Assembly (NCBI GenBank): GCA_965199595.1
Contig: OZ241182.1
Coordinates: 1,178,001-1,242,000 of the forward strand
Origin: JBBROS01 sp965199595
GTDB taxonomy: Bacteria; Pseudomonadota; Alphaproteobacteria; Acetobacterales; Acetobacteraceae
Direction: 5' to 3'
Length of the DNA: 64,000 nt
Of this stretch, positions 41,966 to 50,603 are shown in pieces (within the stretch, counting starts at the first letter, position 1; each line of letters starts with the position of its first letter). Made by a program: the position numbers and the translations under genes. The notes beneath the pieces were generated by a model, which ran no database searches, was not told the origin of the DNA, and worked only from the letters and a program-made list of their open reading frames with translations.

Positions 41966-43891
41966 TTAGAAACCAAACATATGGTCCAGCGAGAAGGCGC
42001 CTTCACCCTCTGCCGTGTCGTCCATGAGGCCGTGGTAGCCGAAGAGGCGGCAGGTAGGGTCTCGGATTATGACGTAGCCGGTGGGGCCGGCTTGTTGGAT
42101 CCGGGCTTCGTCGAAGATCAGGTGGGGCTGGACCAGGGTGCTGCCGGAGGCGGGGATGGTAAGGGGGTGTTCGGCGATGGGGTGGCCGGTGCTGTCGTGC
42201 AGGATGAGGGTGGTGGTGCTTTGGGGGTGCCAGGTGTTCGAGGTGGGGTAGATCAGGTGGGCGAAGCTGTGCCGGGTTCCCATTCCCAGCTTCAGGAACA
42301 GGCGGGTGGTGAGGCCGGGGGGTGGGCCGGCGTAGGATTGGGGTTCGTCGCGGTAGGTCATTGCGGTGTTGTAGATGTGGGCGCCGAAGCTGCTTTCGGC
42401 GGCGTGGGGGCCGTGGCGGTCCTCGTAGCGGACCAGGCAGTGGAGCCAGCCGTCGGCTTCGCCGCCGTCCAGGAAATCGTAGGTGAGTTCGGCGTGGCCC
42501 TGTTCGACGTCGAAGTCGGCGAGGTCCACGGCGAGGCTGTGGTTGCGGGGGAGGTTGCCGAGGAAGCGCTGGGCGATGGGGGTGCCGTCCGAGGCGAAGA
42601 CGTCGAGGCGGAGGGGGAGGTTTGACTGGTGTTCGGCCATGGGGGTGGGGAGGACGATGCTGCGGAAGCGGTCGCGCGGGAGGATGGGGAAGGGGAGGAG
42701 GTAGCCGCGGCCCAGCAGGGGGGAGAGGGTGGGGATGCCGGGGTCTGGCCGGAGGTCTGCGCGTTCGACGTTGAGGTGGGCGATGCGGGTTCGGCCGGCC
42801 CGGGTGATCTCGTAGCGGGGGCGGACGACATGGCGGCCGGTGCGGACCTCGATCTGGCCGGGCCAGGCGAGGGTGGGGAGGAGGGTTGCGACGTCGAGCC
42901 TGAGGCTGGCGTAGGGGGGGATTTCGCGGGTGAGGGCGATGGGGGTTTCGGCGCCCATGCGGTCGAGTGTTACGGCGCCCGGGGGGATGGGGGCGGCGTG
43001 GCTGTTCTGGAGCCAGAGGGTTATGGTTTCGCCGGGCCGGGGGGCGGGGAGGCCGGCGTAGCGGTCGCTGGGCCAGGCGTTGGCGTCGTGGGTGCAGGAG
43101 AGGCTGCGTTCGGTGCCGGTGCCGTAGGTGTCCAGCGCGTATTTGACTACGTCGTGGCCGGCGGCGCCGATGGCGTGGATGAAGAGCTGGCCCTCGAAGG
43201 CGGGGAGGGCGAATTGGGCGCGGATCTCGGCGCTGTCGATGGCGAGGCCGGCGGCGCCGGGGGGGACTTGGTGTTCCCATTGGTGGAGGATGCTGCCCTG
43301 GTGATTGAACAGGCGGAGCCAGAGGCGGACGGGGCCGGCGCCGTAGTTGGACCAGTAGTTGGCGGTGACGAGGCGGGTGTGGAGGCCGGTGCCTCCGGGT
43401 TGGTCGGTCAAGCCGGGGCCGGTGTCGCGGAAGAAGGCGTAGTTGGTGGCGAAGTTGACGCGGTCCAGGTATTTGGCCGGGTTGGTGAGCATGGCGGGGG
43501 GGAGGCGGGCTTCGTCCAGCGTGAGGACGGTCATGCCCGGGGGGACCTGGGGGGCGATGCGGGCGGCGGTGCGGGCGGCGTCGAAGCTGGTGATGAGGAG
43601 GGTTCGGCAGGGGGAGCCGGGCAGGGCGGCGAGGGGGCGGGTGGGGAGGCCGGTGCGGCGGGTGCCGAGCTGCAGGGTGTCGTGCACGTAGATCTCGGCG
43701 GGCGGGGGCATGGCGGGGTTGAGGGCCCAGAGGGCTTCGGCGACGCCGTCGGGGTCGTAGACGGCGAGGGGGCCTGCGGCGTGGAGGCGGGCGGCGAGGC
43801 GGGCCGTTGCTTCTGCGGCGAGGGGGTGGGCGAGGGCCTTGTAGAGGACGTTGCCGCCGGCGCGGGCGTCGAAGGTCTGGATGTTCAGCAT
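41966..43891 (-). CDS. Large protein of unknown function
   Basis: A 641-residue protein with host-like codon use and no recognised domain. The first third has alternating strands and helices ('MTVLTLDEARLPPAMLTNPA'); the middle and C-terminal parts are rich in beta strands with repeated patterns such as 'VRLWLRLFNHQGSILHQWEH', 'LPLRLDVFASDGTPIAQRFL' and 'STTTLILHDSTGHPIAEHPL'. These three segments look like related beta-sandwich modules. No signal peptide or membrane helix is visible. It ends 73 bases right of the island hairpin and is divergent from aroQ. Confidence 0.75.
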   Translation of the reverse strand: MLNIQTFDARAGGNVLYKALAHPLAAEATARLAARLHAAGPLAVYDPDGVAEALWALNPAMPPPAEIYVHDTLQLGTRRTGLPTRPLAALPGSPCRTLLITSFDAARTAARIAPQVPPGMTVLTLDEARLPPAMLTNPAKYLDRVNFATNYAFFRDTGPGLTDQPGGTGLHTRLVTANYWSNYGAGPVRLWLRLFNHQGSILHQWEHQVPPGAAGLAIDSAEIRAQFALPAFEGQLFIHAIGAAGHDVVKYALDTYGTGTERSLSCTHDANAWPSDRYAGLPAPRPGETITLWLQNSHAAPIPPGAVTLDRMGAETPIALTREIPPYASLRLDVATLLPTLAWPGQIEVRTGRHVVRPRYEITRAGRTRIAHLNVERADLRPDPGIPTLSPLLGRGYLLPFPILPRDRFRSIVLPTPMAEHQSNLPLRLDVFASDGTPIAQRFLGNLPRNHSLAVDLADFDVEQGHAELTYDFLDGGEADGWLHCLVRYEDRHGPHAAESSFGAHIYNTAMTYRDEPQSYAGPPPGLTTRLFLKLGMGTRHSFAHLIYPTSNTWHPQSTTTLILHDSTGHPIAEHPLTIPASGSTLVQPHLIFDEARIQQAGPTGYVIIRDPTCRLFGYHGLMDDTAEGEGAFSLDHMFGF

Positions 43892-43980
43892 GGCGGTGGT
43901 TTAGCGCATTCGCGGCGAGGCGGGGAGGGGTAGGCGGGGTTGGGGTTTGCGGCGGTTGCGGGCGCATGCTACGGCGCCGC

Positions 43981-44448
43981 ATGTCTCCTTCGTTGCCCTT
44001 GATCGTGGTTCTGAACGGGCCGAACCTGAACATGCTTGGGTTGCGGCAGCCGGCGTTGTATGGCCGGGCCACGCTGGATGACGTGGAGCAGCTTTGCATC
44101 GAGACGGCGGAGGGGTTGGACCTCGCCATCGATTTCCGGCAGAGCAACACCGAGGGCGAGCTGGTGGGCTGGGTGCAGGATTGCCGGACCCGTGCGGCGG
44201 GGCTGGTGATCAACCCGGCGGGTTACACCACGACCAGCATTGCCATCATGGATGCGATGCTGGTGCTGGAGATGCCGATCGTCGAGGTGCATGTCACCAA
44301 TATCCATCGCCGGGAGGAGTTCCGGCAGCACTCTTACATCTCGAAGGCGGCGACGGGCGTGATTGCGGGGTTGGGGGTGCAGGGGTATGCGCTGGCGATC
44401 CAGGCGATTGCGGCGCAGCTGGATGAGAGGGGCCGGGGATTATCATGA
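43981..44448 (+). CDS. aroQ: 3-dehydroquinate dehydratase, type II
   Basis: Third step of the shikimate pathway. The 155-residue protein has 'VVLNGPNLNMLGLRQPALYG' with the catalytic Tyr and Arg, 'INPAGYTTTSIAI', and 'VHVTNIHRREEFRQHS' with the catalytic His. The active lid is intact. The stop overlaps the accB start (ATGA), a linkage also seen in other alphaproteobacteria. Confidence 0.97.
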   Translation: MSPSLPLIVVLNGPNLNMLGLRQPALYGRATLDDVEQLCIETAEGLDLAIDFRQSNTEGELVGWVQDCRTRAAGLVINPAGYTTTSIAIMDAMLVLEMPIVEVHVTNIHRREEFRQHSYISKAATGVIAGLGVQGYALAIQAIAAQLDERGRGLS

Positions 44449-44891
44449 GCCGTATCGTGTTCGATGCCGAGACCATCCGCAGCCTGGCCGCCATCCTGGA
44501 GGAGCGGGGGCTGACGGAGCTGGAGCTGCAGGACGGGGAGACGTCGTTGCGGCTGGTGCGGGGGGCGGTTGCGGCCGCTGCTGCGGCGCCTGTGGCGGCG
44601 GCGCCGGTTGCTGTTGCGGCTGTTCCGGCGGCGGCTGTGGGGGAGGCGCCGCCGCCGGCGGGGGCGGTGCCGAGCCCGATGGTGGGGATTGCTTATCTGT
44701 CTGCGGAGCCGGGGGCGGCGCAGTTCGTGATGGTGGGGCAGGCGGTGACGGCGGGGCAGACGCTGCTGCTGATCGAGGCGATGAAGACGTTCAACCAGAT
44801 CAAGGCCCCGCAGGCGGGGACGGTGACGCAGATCCTGGTGGCGAGCGGGCAGCCGGTCGAGTATGGCCAGCCGCTGGTCGTGATCGCCTGA
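44445..44891 (+). CDS. accB: Biotin carboxyl carrier protein of acetyl-CoA carboxylase
   Basis: A 148-residue carrier. An N-terminal helix is followed by an Ala/Pro-rich flexible linker (about 40–75) and the biotinyl domain with 'EAMKTFNQIKAPQAG', where Lys114 accepts biotin. The thumb 'PGAAQFVMVGQ' is present. It delivers CO2 to acetyl-CoA for fatty-acid synthesis. Overlaps aroQ; accC follows after two bases. Confidence 0.97.
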   Translation: MSRIVFDAETIRSLAAILEERGLTELELQDGETSLRLVRGAVAAAAAAPVAAAPVAVAAVPAAAVGEAPPPAGAVPSPMVGIAYLSAEPGAAQFVMVGQAVTAGQTLLLIEAMKTFNQIKAPQAGTVTQILVASGQPVEYGQPLVVIA

Positions 44892-44893
44892 CC

Positions 44894-46243
44894 TTGTTCG
44901 GCAAGGTCCTGATCGCCAACCGGGGCGAGATCGCGGTCCGGATCATCCGGGCGTGCCGGGAGCTGGGGATCGGCACCGTGGCGGTGCATTCGACGGCGGA
45001 CACGGATGCGATGCATGTGCGGCTGGCGGATGAGAGCGTGTGCATCGGGCCGCCTTCGGCGCGGGAGAGCTACCTCAATGTGCGGGCGCTGCTTTCGGCG
45101 GCGGCGGTGACGGGGGCGGATGCGGTGCATCCGGGGTATGGGTTCCTGAGCGAGAATGCCGGGTTCGCGGAGATGGTGGAGGCGCATGGGATGACCTTCA
45201 TCGGGCCGTCGCCCGCGCATATCCGGATGATGGGCGACAAGATCGCGGCGAAGACGGCGATGGCTTCGATCGGGGTGCCGCTGGTGCCGGGGTCGGATGG
45301 GGCGTTGCTGGATGTGGCCGCGGCCCGGGTGGTGGCGGCCCGGGTGGGGTATCCCGTGCTGATCAAGGCGGCGGCCGGGGGCGGCGGGCGCGGGATGAAG
45401 GTGGCGCAGAGCGAGGACGAGCTGGAGGAGGCCTGGACCGTGGCGCGGACCGAGGCGCGGACGGCGTTCGGGGATGATGCGGTGTATCTGGAGAAGTATC
45501 TGGACCGGCCGCGGCACATCGAGCTGCAGGTCATGGCGGACAACCATGGCAACGTGGTGCATTTCGGGGAGCGGGACTGCAGTCTGCAGCGGCGGCACCA
45601 GAAGGTGCTGGAGGAAGCCGGGTCACCGGCGTTGAGCGGGGCGGAGCGGGATGCGATCGGGGCGATTGCCACGGCGGGGCTGCGGAGGCTCGGCTACCGG
45701 AATGCCGGGACCCTGGAGTTTCTGTATCAAGATGGGCAGTTCGCGTTCATCGAGATGAACACGCGGCTGCAGGTGGAGCATCCGGTGACCGAGATGGTGT
45801 GCGACGTGGACCTGGTGCGGGAGCAGATCCGGATCGCGGCGGGGGCGGCGCTGGGGTATTCGCAGGACCAGGTGACGTTTCGCGGGCATGCGATCGAGTG
45901 CCGGATCAATGCCGAGGACCCGGAGACGTTCATGCCGGACCCGGGGCGGGTTGACCTGTTCCATGCGCCGGGGGGGCTCGGGGTTCGGGTGGATAGCGCG
46001 CTGTATGCGGGGTATGTGGTGCCGCCGTACTACGACAGCATGGTGGCCAAGCTGATCGTGCATGCGCCGACCCGGCCCGAGGCGATCGCGCGGATGCGGC
46101 GGGCGCTGGGGGAGTTCGCGATCCAGGGGATCAAGACGACCTTGCCGCTGCACCGGCGGATCCTGGAGGCTCCGGCGTTTGTATCGGGGGATTATACGAT
46201 CCATTGGCTCGAGGGGTTCGTGGGGGCTGCCGAGGCGGGGTAA
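44894..46243 (+). CDS. accC: Biotin carboxylase subunit of acetyl-CoA carboxylase
   Basis: AccC carboxylates the biotin on AccB with ATP and bicarbonate. From the TTG at 44894 the protein has 449 residues, the usual size, starting 'LFGKVLIANRGEIAVRIIRA'. 'KAAAGGGGRGMKVA' is the ATP-grasp glycine loop; 'HVQVFGD'-equivalent reads 'HIELQVMADNHG'; 'EMNTRLQVEHPVTE' holds catalytic residues. TTG is the only start two bases after the accB stop that keeps the conserved first strand; longer readings run inside accB. Confidence 0.97.
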   Translation: MFGKVLIANRGEIAVRIIRACRELGIGTVAVHSTADTDAMHVRLADESVCIGPPSARESYLNVRALLSAAAVTGADAVHPGYGFLSENAGFAEMVEAHGMTFIGPSPAHIRMMGDKIAAKTAMASIGVPLVPGSDGALLDVAAARVVAARVGYPVLIKAAAGGGGRGMKVAQSEDELEEAWTVARTEARTAFGDDAVYLEKYLDRPRHIELQVMADNHGNVVHFGERDCSLQRRHQKVLEEAGSPALSGAERDAIGAIATAGLRRLGYRNAGTLEFLYQDGQFAFIEMNTRLQVEHPVTEMVCDVDLVREQIRIAAGAALGYSQDQVTFRGHAIECRINAEDPETFMPDPGRVDLFHAPGGLGVRVDSALYAGYVVPPYYDSMVAKLIVHAPTRPEAIARMRRALGEFAIQGIKTTLPLHRRILEAPAFVSGDYTIHWLEGFVGAAEAG

Positions 46244-46284
46244 AGGCCCTCGCGGTCCGGGCTGGGCGCTGCTAGGGTTTGGGG

Positions 46285-46956
46285 ATGTCGCGCCGGACTG
46301 TGGATGTCACGCCTGAGCTGATGCTTCGGGCCTACCGGGTCGGGTTGTTCCCGATGGCGGAGACGCGTGACGGGCAGCGGCTGTATTGGCTGGACCCGGA
46401 GCAGCGGGGGATCCTGCCGCTCGATGGGTTCCATCTGTCGAAGCGGCTGTTTCGGACCTTGGGCGGCGGGGGGTTCAGCGTGACGGTGGACCGGGCGTTC
46501 GCCTCGGTGATTGCCGGGTGTGCGGCGGCGGCGCCGGGCCGGCTGGATACGTGGATCAACACGGACATCGAGCGGCTGTTCCTGGAGATCCATCGGCAGG
46601 GGCATGCGCATTCCGTCGAGTGCTGGCGAGATGGTGTGCTGGTGGGGGGGCTTTACGGCGTGTCGCTGGGCGGGGTGTTCTTTGGGGAGAGCATGTTCAG
46701 CGTGGCGCGCGATGCCTCCAAGGTGGCGCTGGTGCACCTGGTGGCGCGGATGCGGCTGGGGGGATACAGCCTGCTCGATACCCAGTTCGTGACCGGGCAC
46801 CTGGCGCAGTTCGGCGCCATCGAAGTGCCGCGCGATGCGTATAAGGCCATGCTGGCCAGTGCGGTGGTGCAGACCGCGCAGTGGCTTCCGGAGCCCGACC
46901 CTGCCGTGTTGCAGGCGGAGTTCCGGCTTCTCTATCGACCGGAGCCTTTGCCATGA
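46285..46956 (+). CDS. aat: Leucyl/phenylalanyl-tRNA–protein transferase
   Basis: Aat adds Leu or Phe to N-terminal Arg/Lys of proteins, feeding the N-end rule (ClpAPS). The 223-residue protein has 'AYRVGLFPMAETRDG', 'LYWLDPEQRGILPLDGFHLSKRL' (two parts), 'HAHSVECWRDGVLVGGLYGV' and 'GGVFFGESMFS', all diagnostic. Its stop overlaps the first of three secreted paralogues (ATGA). Confidence 0.95.
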   Translation: MSRRTVDVTPELMLRAYRVGLFPMAETRDGQRLYWLDPEQRGILPLDGFHLSKRLFRTLGGGGFSVTVDRAFASVIAGCAAAAPGRLDTWINTDIERLFLEIHRQGHAHSVECWRDGVLVGGLYGVSLGGVFFGESMFSVARDASKVALVHLVARMRLGGYSLLDTQFVTGHLAQFGAIEVPRDAYKAMLASAVVQTAQWLPEPDPAVLQAEFRLLYRPEPLP

Positions 46957-47549
46957 CTGCGCTGTTCCGCTGGTTCCCGCCTGTTGCCGCCGTGCTGCTG
47001 ATGGCGGCGGGGCCTGTTCCTGGCGCCGGGCCGGAGCGGCCGGTGCTGGTGCCGGCGCGGGATGCGATCGTCGGGTATCATCTGTCCCCGGCGACGGGCG
47101 AGCCGATCGATGTCCGGGTGGGGCTGCGCAGCGGGGGTGCGGCGTTGCGGGTGGACCTGCCGGATCAGAGCTACATGCTGGCGGTGCCGCCGACCAAGGC
47201 GCTGATGCTCGTGGTGCCGCTGGAGCGGACGGCGCTGGACCTGCCCTGGGCTGACGGGCCGCAGTCCCTGTTCCTGCTGGACGAGCGGATGCGGTTCACG
47301 CGCAAGGGCGAGGCGACGGTGGCGGGGCAGCGGTGCACGACGTACGACACCGTGCTGGAGCGGGCGCGGAGCACGGTCTGCGTGACGGGCGACGGCATCG
47401 TGCTGCGGGCGCAGAGCCAGGACCCGATGGGGCGGCGCAACCTGGTTGAGGCGTTTGCCATCCGGTATCAGCCGCTGGCGGAGACCGACTTCGTGGTGCC
47501 GGCGGACTTCGAGCGCATGTCGGCCACGCCGGGGCAGCACGCGCCGTGA
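46953..47549 (+). CDS. Secreted protein of unknown function, paralogue 1 of 3
   Basis: A 198-residue exported protein: signal peptide 'MTALFRWFPPVAAVLLMAAG', then a beta-rich domain. The pattern P-x-RD-x-(I/V)-x-Y near residue 30, 'GQRCTTYDTVLERARSTVCV' and 'TGDGIVLRAQ' recur in the next two genes. The two Cys in 'RCTTYD' and 'TVCVT' may form a disulfide. It is reminiscent of DUF4412-like outer-surface beta proteins, but the family is not certain. Coupled to aat. Confidence 0.75.
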   Translation: MTALFRWFPPVAAVLLMAAGPVPGAGPERPVLVPARDAIVGYHLSPATGEPIDVRVGLRSGGAALRVDLPDQSYMLAVPPTKALMLVVPLERTALDLPWADGPQSLFLLDERMRFTRKGEATVAGQRCTTYDTVLERARSTVCVTGDGIVLRAQSQDPMGRRNLVEAFAIRYQPLAETDFVVPADFERMSATPGQHAP

Positions 47550-48229
47550 TGGGGCGGGGGGTGATGGCGGCGCTGCTGCTGGCGGGAGCCGTGCTGGGCG
47601 GGGGGGCTGCGCCGGCCGCCGGTGTCCGGGTGCAGCCGGTGCGGGATGTGGTGGTGACGTATGTGGTGGAGGGGCCGGCGCTCGGGTTGATCCCCGGCGG
47701 GGTGCCGGGTCCGGTGCGGCTGTCGTGGGATTCGGTGGGGCAGCGGGTGCGGGCCGAGGTTTCGGGGCGGAGCCAGGTGGCGCTGATCGACCTGCGTGGG
47801 CATACCGGGCAGGCGATCGACACCGGGCTGCGCGTGGTGCTGCCGTTGCCGATCCGCACCAGCGACCTGCAGCCGCTGACGCTGGAGGGGGCGCGGCTGA
47901 CGGCCACGGGGAAGGATGTGGTCGCCGGGATGGCCTGCACGGTGTACCAGGTGGAGAGCGCGTCGCGGCCCGGCACCGTGTGCCTGACGCCCGATGGGGT
48001 GGCGCTGCGCGGGCAGGGGGAGTTCAATGGCAAGGCGGGGACGTTCCGGGCGACGATGGTGAGTTTCGGCAAGCTGCCGGATGCGCTGTTCCGGGTGCCG
48101 GAGGGGTATATCGCGCTGGGGGGGCTTTCGGGGCTGCTGGGCGGGATGGGCAGCACGGGGGGCGGCACCGGCGGGGGCTTGGGTGATCTTCGCAGCCTGG
48201 GCAGCAGCCTGCTGGGGCGCGGGCGGTGA
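47549..48229 (+). CDS. Secreted protein of unknown function, paralogue 2 of 3
   Basis: A 226-residue exported protein with signal 'MGRGVMAALLLAGAVLGGG'. It shares the framework of its neighbours: 'PVRDVVVTYVVEG', 'GMACTVYQVESASRPGTVCL' and 'TPDGVALRGQG', including both Cys. The C-terminus adds a Gly/Ser-rich tail. The start is ATG 47549, sharing a base with the previous stop (TGATG); GTG 47546 is also possible. Overlaps paralogue 3. Confidence 0.75.
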   Translation: MGRGVMAALLLAGAVLGGGAAPAAGVRVQPVRDVVVTYVVEGPALGLIPGGVPGPVRLSWDSVGQRVRAEVSGRSQVALIDLRGHTGQAIDTGLRVVLPLPIRTSDLQPLTLEGARLTATGKDVVAGMACTVYQVESASRPGTVCLTPDGVALRGQGEFNGKAGTFRATMVSFGKLPDALFRVPEGYIALGGLSGLLGGMGSTGGGTGGGLGDLRSLGSSLLGRGR

Positions 48230-48783
48230 GGGGGGTGCTGCTGGGGGTGCTGCTGGTTGGGCTCGGGGGCGGGGCTGTTGCGCAGGAGCGGCCGCTGGTG
48301 CTGCCGAGCCGGGATGTGGATGTGGTGTACCGGATTGCGGTTGCCGGGGCGGCGGGTGGGCCAGCGGGTGGGCAGGCGGTGGAGCAGCGGTCGCGGTTCA
48401 GCGCGGCGGCGCAGCGGATGCGGGTGGATATGCCGACGCCCGGTGTTTACAGCATCATGGATTACCGGGCGCATCGGATGAGCTTCGTGGTGGAGGGGGA
48501 CCGGGCCGCGCTGGACACGCCGGTGCCGGTGCCGGGCAGCCCGGCCTATGTTCGGCTGGGGGTGGACCAGGTGGCCGGGCTGGCCTGCACCGAGTGGCAG
48601 ACGCAGGACCGGCAGGGGCAGGGGGTGGTGACGTGCTTCACCGCGGATGGTGTGATGCTGCGGGTGCGGCGGGGCGCGCAGGCGATGGCGGTGGCGACGC
48701 GGGTGGATTATGGGCCGGTGGCGCCGGAGTTGTTCGAGGTGCCGGCCGGGTTCAGCCATGTGACGGGGCGGGGCGGGCCGTGA
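48226..48783 (+). CDS. Secreted protein of unknown function, paralogue 3 of 3
   Basis: A 185-residue exported protein starting at GTG 48226, which overlaps the previous stop (GTGA). Signal 'MRGVLLGVLLVGLGGGAVAQ', then 'LPSRDVDVVYRIAV', 'GLACTEWQTQDRQGQGVVTC' and 'FTADGVMLRVRR', again with two matching Cys. Third member of the tandem set; 28 bases before the MsrQ-like gene. Confidence 0.75.
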   Translation: MRGVLLGVLLVGLGGGAVAQERPLVLPSRDVDVVYRIAVAGAAGGPAGGQAVEQRSRFSAAAQRMRVDMPTPGVYSIMDYRAHRMSFVVEGDRAALDTPVPVPGSPAYVRLGVDQVAGLACTEWQTQDRQGQGVVTCFTADGVMLRVRRGAQAMAVATRVDYGPVAPELFEVPAGFSHVTGRGGP

Positions 48784-48811
48784 TGGCGGCTGCTGGCGCG
48801 GCAATGGTGCC

Positions 48812-50071
48812 ATGAGCTGGTCGCGGCTGCTGCCGGCGGCGACCGAGCTGGTTCCGTGGACGGACCGGCGCGGGCGGTTCAACACGATGCGGGCGCTGAG
48901 CTTCGGTGCGCTGATGGCGCCGGGGCTGTATCTGGCGGCGCGCTGGCTGCTGAACCTGCTGGGGCCGGAGCCGGTGACTGCGGCGATCCACAGCACCGGC
49001 TACTATGCCGTGTGGATCCTGCTGGCATCGCTGGTGGTGTCGCCGTGGAAGGCGCTGGCGGCGGCGCCGAACGTAGTGGTGCTGCGGCGGATGATGGGGA
49101 ATGCGGCGCTGATCTATGCGCTGATCCATCTGGGGCTTTATGCCATGGACCAGCAATGGCGGCTGGGGGTGATCGTCATGGAGATCGTCAAGCGGTTCTA
49201 CCTGACGATCGGGTTCGGGGTGCTGGTGGGGCTGCTGGTGCTGGGGGTGACGTCCACGGATGGGTGGGCGCGGCATCTGGGCGGGGCTTGGAAGCGGCTG
49301 CACCGGACCGTCTATGTGCTGACGGCGCTGGGGCTGTTCCATTACATCCTGCAATCGAAGCTGGATGTCTCGCATGCCCTGCTGGCGGCGGGGGTGTTCG
49401 CCTGGCTGATGCTGTGGCGGGTGTTGCCGGCGGGGCGGGACCGGGCCTGGCCCTGGCTGCTGCTGATCACGGCGGGGGCTGGCGTGCTGACGCTGGGGGC
49501 GGAGTACCTGTGGTATGGGCTGGCGACGCGGATCAGCCCGGTGAAGGTGGTGCTGGGGGAGCTGGACCTGCGGTACGGGCTGCATCCCGCGGACCAGGTG
49601 CTGCTGCTGGGGCTGGCGGCGACGCTGGTGTTCGTTCTGCGGCGGGCGAGCCAGACGCGGTTCGGGGCCGGGCCGGGGGTGACGATGCTGGCCTATGGGC
49701 TGGGTGGGCTGGCGGGGGAGGCGGCGCCCTGGTTCTTCGGCTGGGAGCTGGGGGATGCGGCGCTGAACGACCCTTGGCCCTGGGCGCGGGCGCTGGTGTG
49801 GGTGGTGGTGCTGGCGGCGCTGGGGCGGGTGCGGTGGCAGATTGCGGAGGGTTGGCAGCGGCGGGTGGTGGACGGGCTGTGGGTGGCTTCGGTGTGGTAT
49901 GAGGTGGTGCGGCTGACGACCGATGACACCCGGGTGGTGACCTATGGGGCGGCGGTGCTGGCCTTGGTGGCTGTGGTGGCGGGGGTTCGGCTTTGGCCGG
50001 TTGGGCGGGTGGTGGTGCTGATGGTGCTGCCGCTGGCGGGGGTGCTGGCTTATCAGGCGGCGCTGGCCTAG
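48812..50071 (+). CDS. MsrQ/YedZ-like heme membrane protein with extra C-terminal transmembrane half
   Basis: A 419-residue integral membrane protein. Residues 40–200 look like a ferric-reductase/MsrQ core: 'STGYYAVWILLASLVVSPWK', 'RRMMGNAALIYALIHLGLYA', 'WKRLHRTVYVLTALGLFHYI' with histidines in transmembrane helices for b-type heme. The second half (220–419) contains about six further helices not found in ordinary MsrQ (around 200 residues). No MsrP gene is next to it. It may pass electrons to a periplasmic partner, perhaps linked to the three secreted proteins upstream. Confidence 0.72.
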   Translation: MSWSRLLPAATELVPWTDRRGRFNTMRALSFGALMAPGLYLAARWLLNLLGPEPVTAAIHSTGYYAVWILLASLVVSPWKALAAAPNVVVLRRMMGNAALIYALIHLGLYAMDQQWRLGVIVMEIVKRFYLTIGFGVLVGLLVLGVTSTDGWARHLGGAWKRLHRTVYVLTALGLFHYILQSKLDVSHALLAAGVFAWLMLWRVLPAGRDRAWPWLLLITAGAGVLTLGAEYLWYGLATRISPVKVVLGELDLRYGLHPADQVLLLGLAATLVFVLRRASQTRFGAGPGVTMLAYGLGGLAGEAAPWFFGWELGDAALNDPWPWARALVWVVVLAALGRVRWQIAEGWQRRVVDGLWVASVWYEVVRLTTDDTRVVTYGAAVLALVAVVAGVRLWPVGRVVVLMVLPLAGVLAYQAALA

Positions 50072-50099
50072 GGGGCCGGCTGTCTGGGTTTGGGGGCGG

Positions 50100-50135
50100 G
50101 CCCTCTCCGGAGGGGAGAGGGCTTTGGTCTTCTTT
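50100..50135 (+). terminator. Terminator between the convergent MsrQ-like and bcp genes
   Basis: A 9-bp perfect stem (50100–50108 with 50114–50122) is followed by a T-rich run (TTTGGTCTTCTTTC) on the plus strand. It sits in the gap of 64 bases between the two convergent stops. Confidence 0.75.
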
Positions 50136-50603
50136 CTATTGCAAGGCCTGGGCGGCCTTGAGGACTTCGGCGGCGTGGCCGGGGACCTTGACCTTGCGCC
50201 AGATGCGGGCGACTTTTCCGGATCTGTCGACCAGGATCGTGCTGCGGTCGATGCCCATGTAGGTCTTGCCGTACATGGATTTCTCGACCCAGGCGCCGTA
50301 GGCCTCGATGACTGTGCCTTCGGGGTCTGAGGCCAGGGGGAAGGTGAGGCCGTATTTTCCGGCGAACTTGTCCTGGGCTTTCACCGGGTCCTTGGAGACG
50401 CCGATGATGGCGAGGCCGATCTGGCCGAGGTCCTTGAGGGCTTCCTGGAAGGCTTCCGCCTCCCTGGTGCAGCCGGGGGTGTCGGCGCGGGGGTAGAAGT
50501 AGAGCACGAAGGGGCGGCCGGTGAGGGCGCCGAGGCTGACGCTGCGGGCGCCGCTGGCGTCCATGGTGAAGTCAGGGGCGGGGTCGCCCTCTGCGAGGCT
50601 CAT
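50136..50603 (-). CDS. bcp: Bcp/PrxQ-type peroxiredoxin
   Basis: A 155-residue thiol peroxidase that reduces hydroperoxides. 'VLYFYPRADTPGCTREAEAF' holds the peroxidatic Cys45. The second Cys usual five residues later is Glu50, so this is a 1-Cys form or uses another resolving thiol. 'LIGISKD'-equivalent reads 'IIGVSKDPVKAQDKF'. The ATG overlaps the glnE stop (ATGA), so the two are co-translated. Confidence 0.92.
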   Translation of the reverse strand: MSLAEGDPAPDFTMDASGARSVSLGALTGRPFVLYFYPRADTPGCTREAEAFQEALKDLGQIGLAIIGVSKDPVKAQDKFAGKYGLTFPLASDPEGTVIEAYGAWVEKSMYGKTYMGIDRSTILVDRSGKVARIWRKVKVPGHAAEVLKAAQALQ

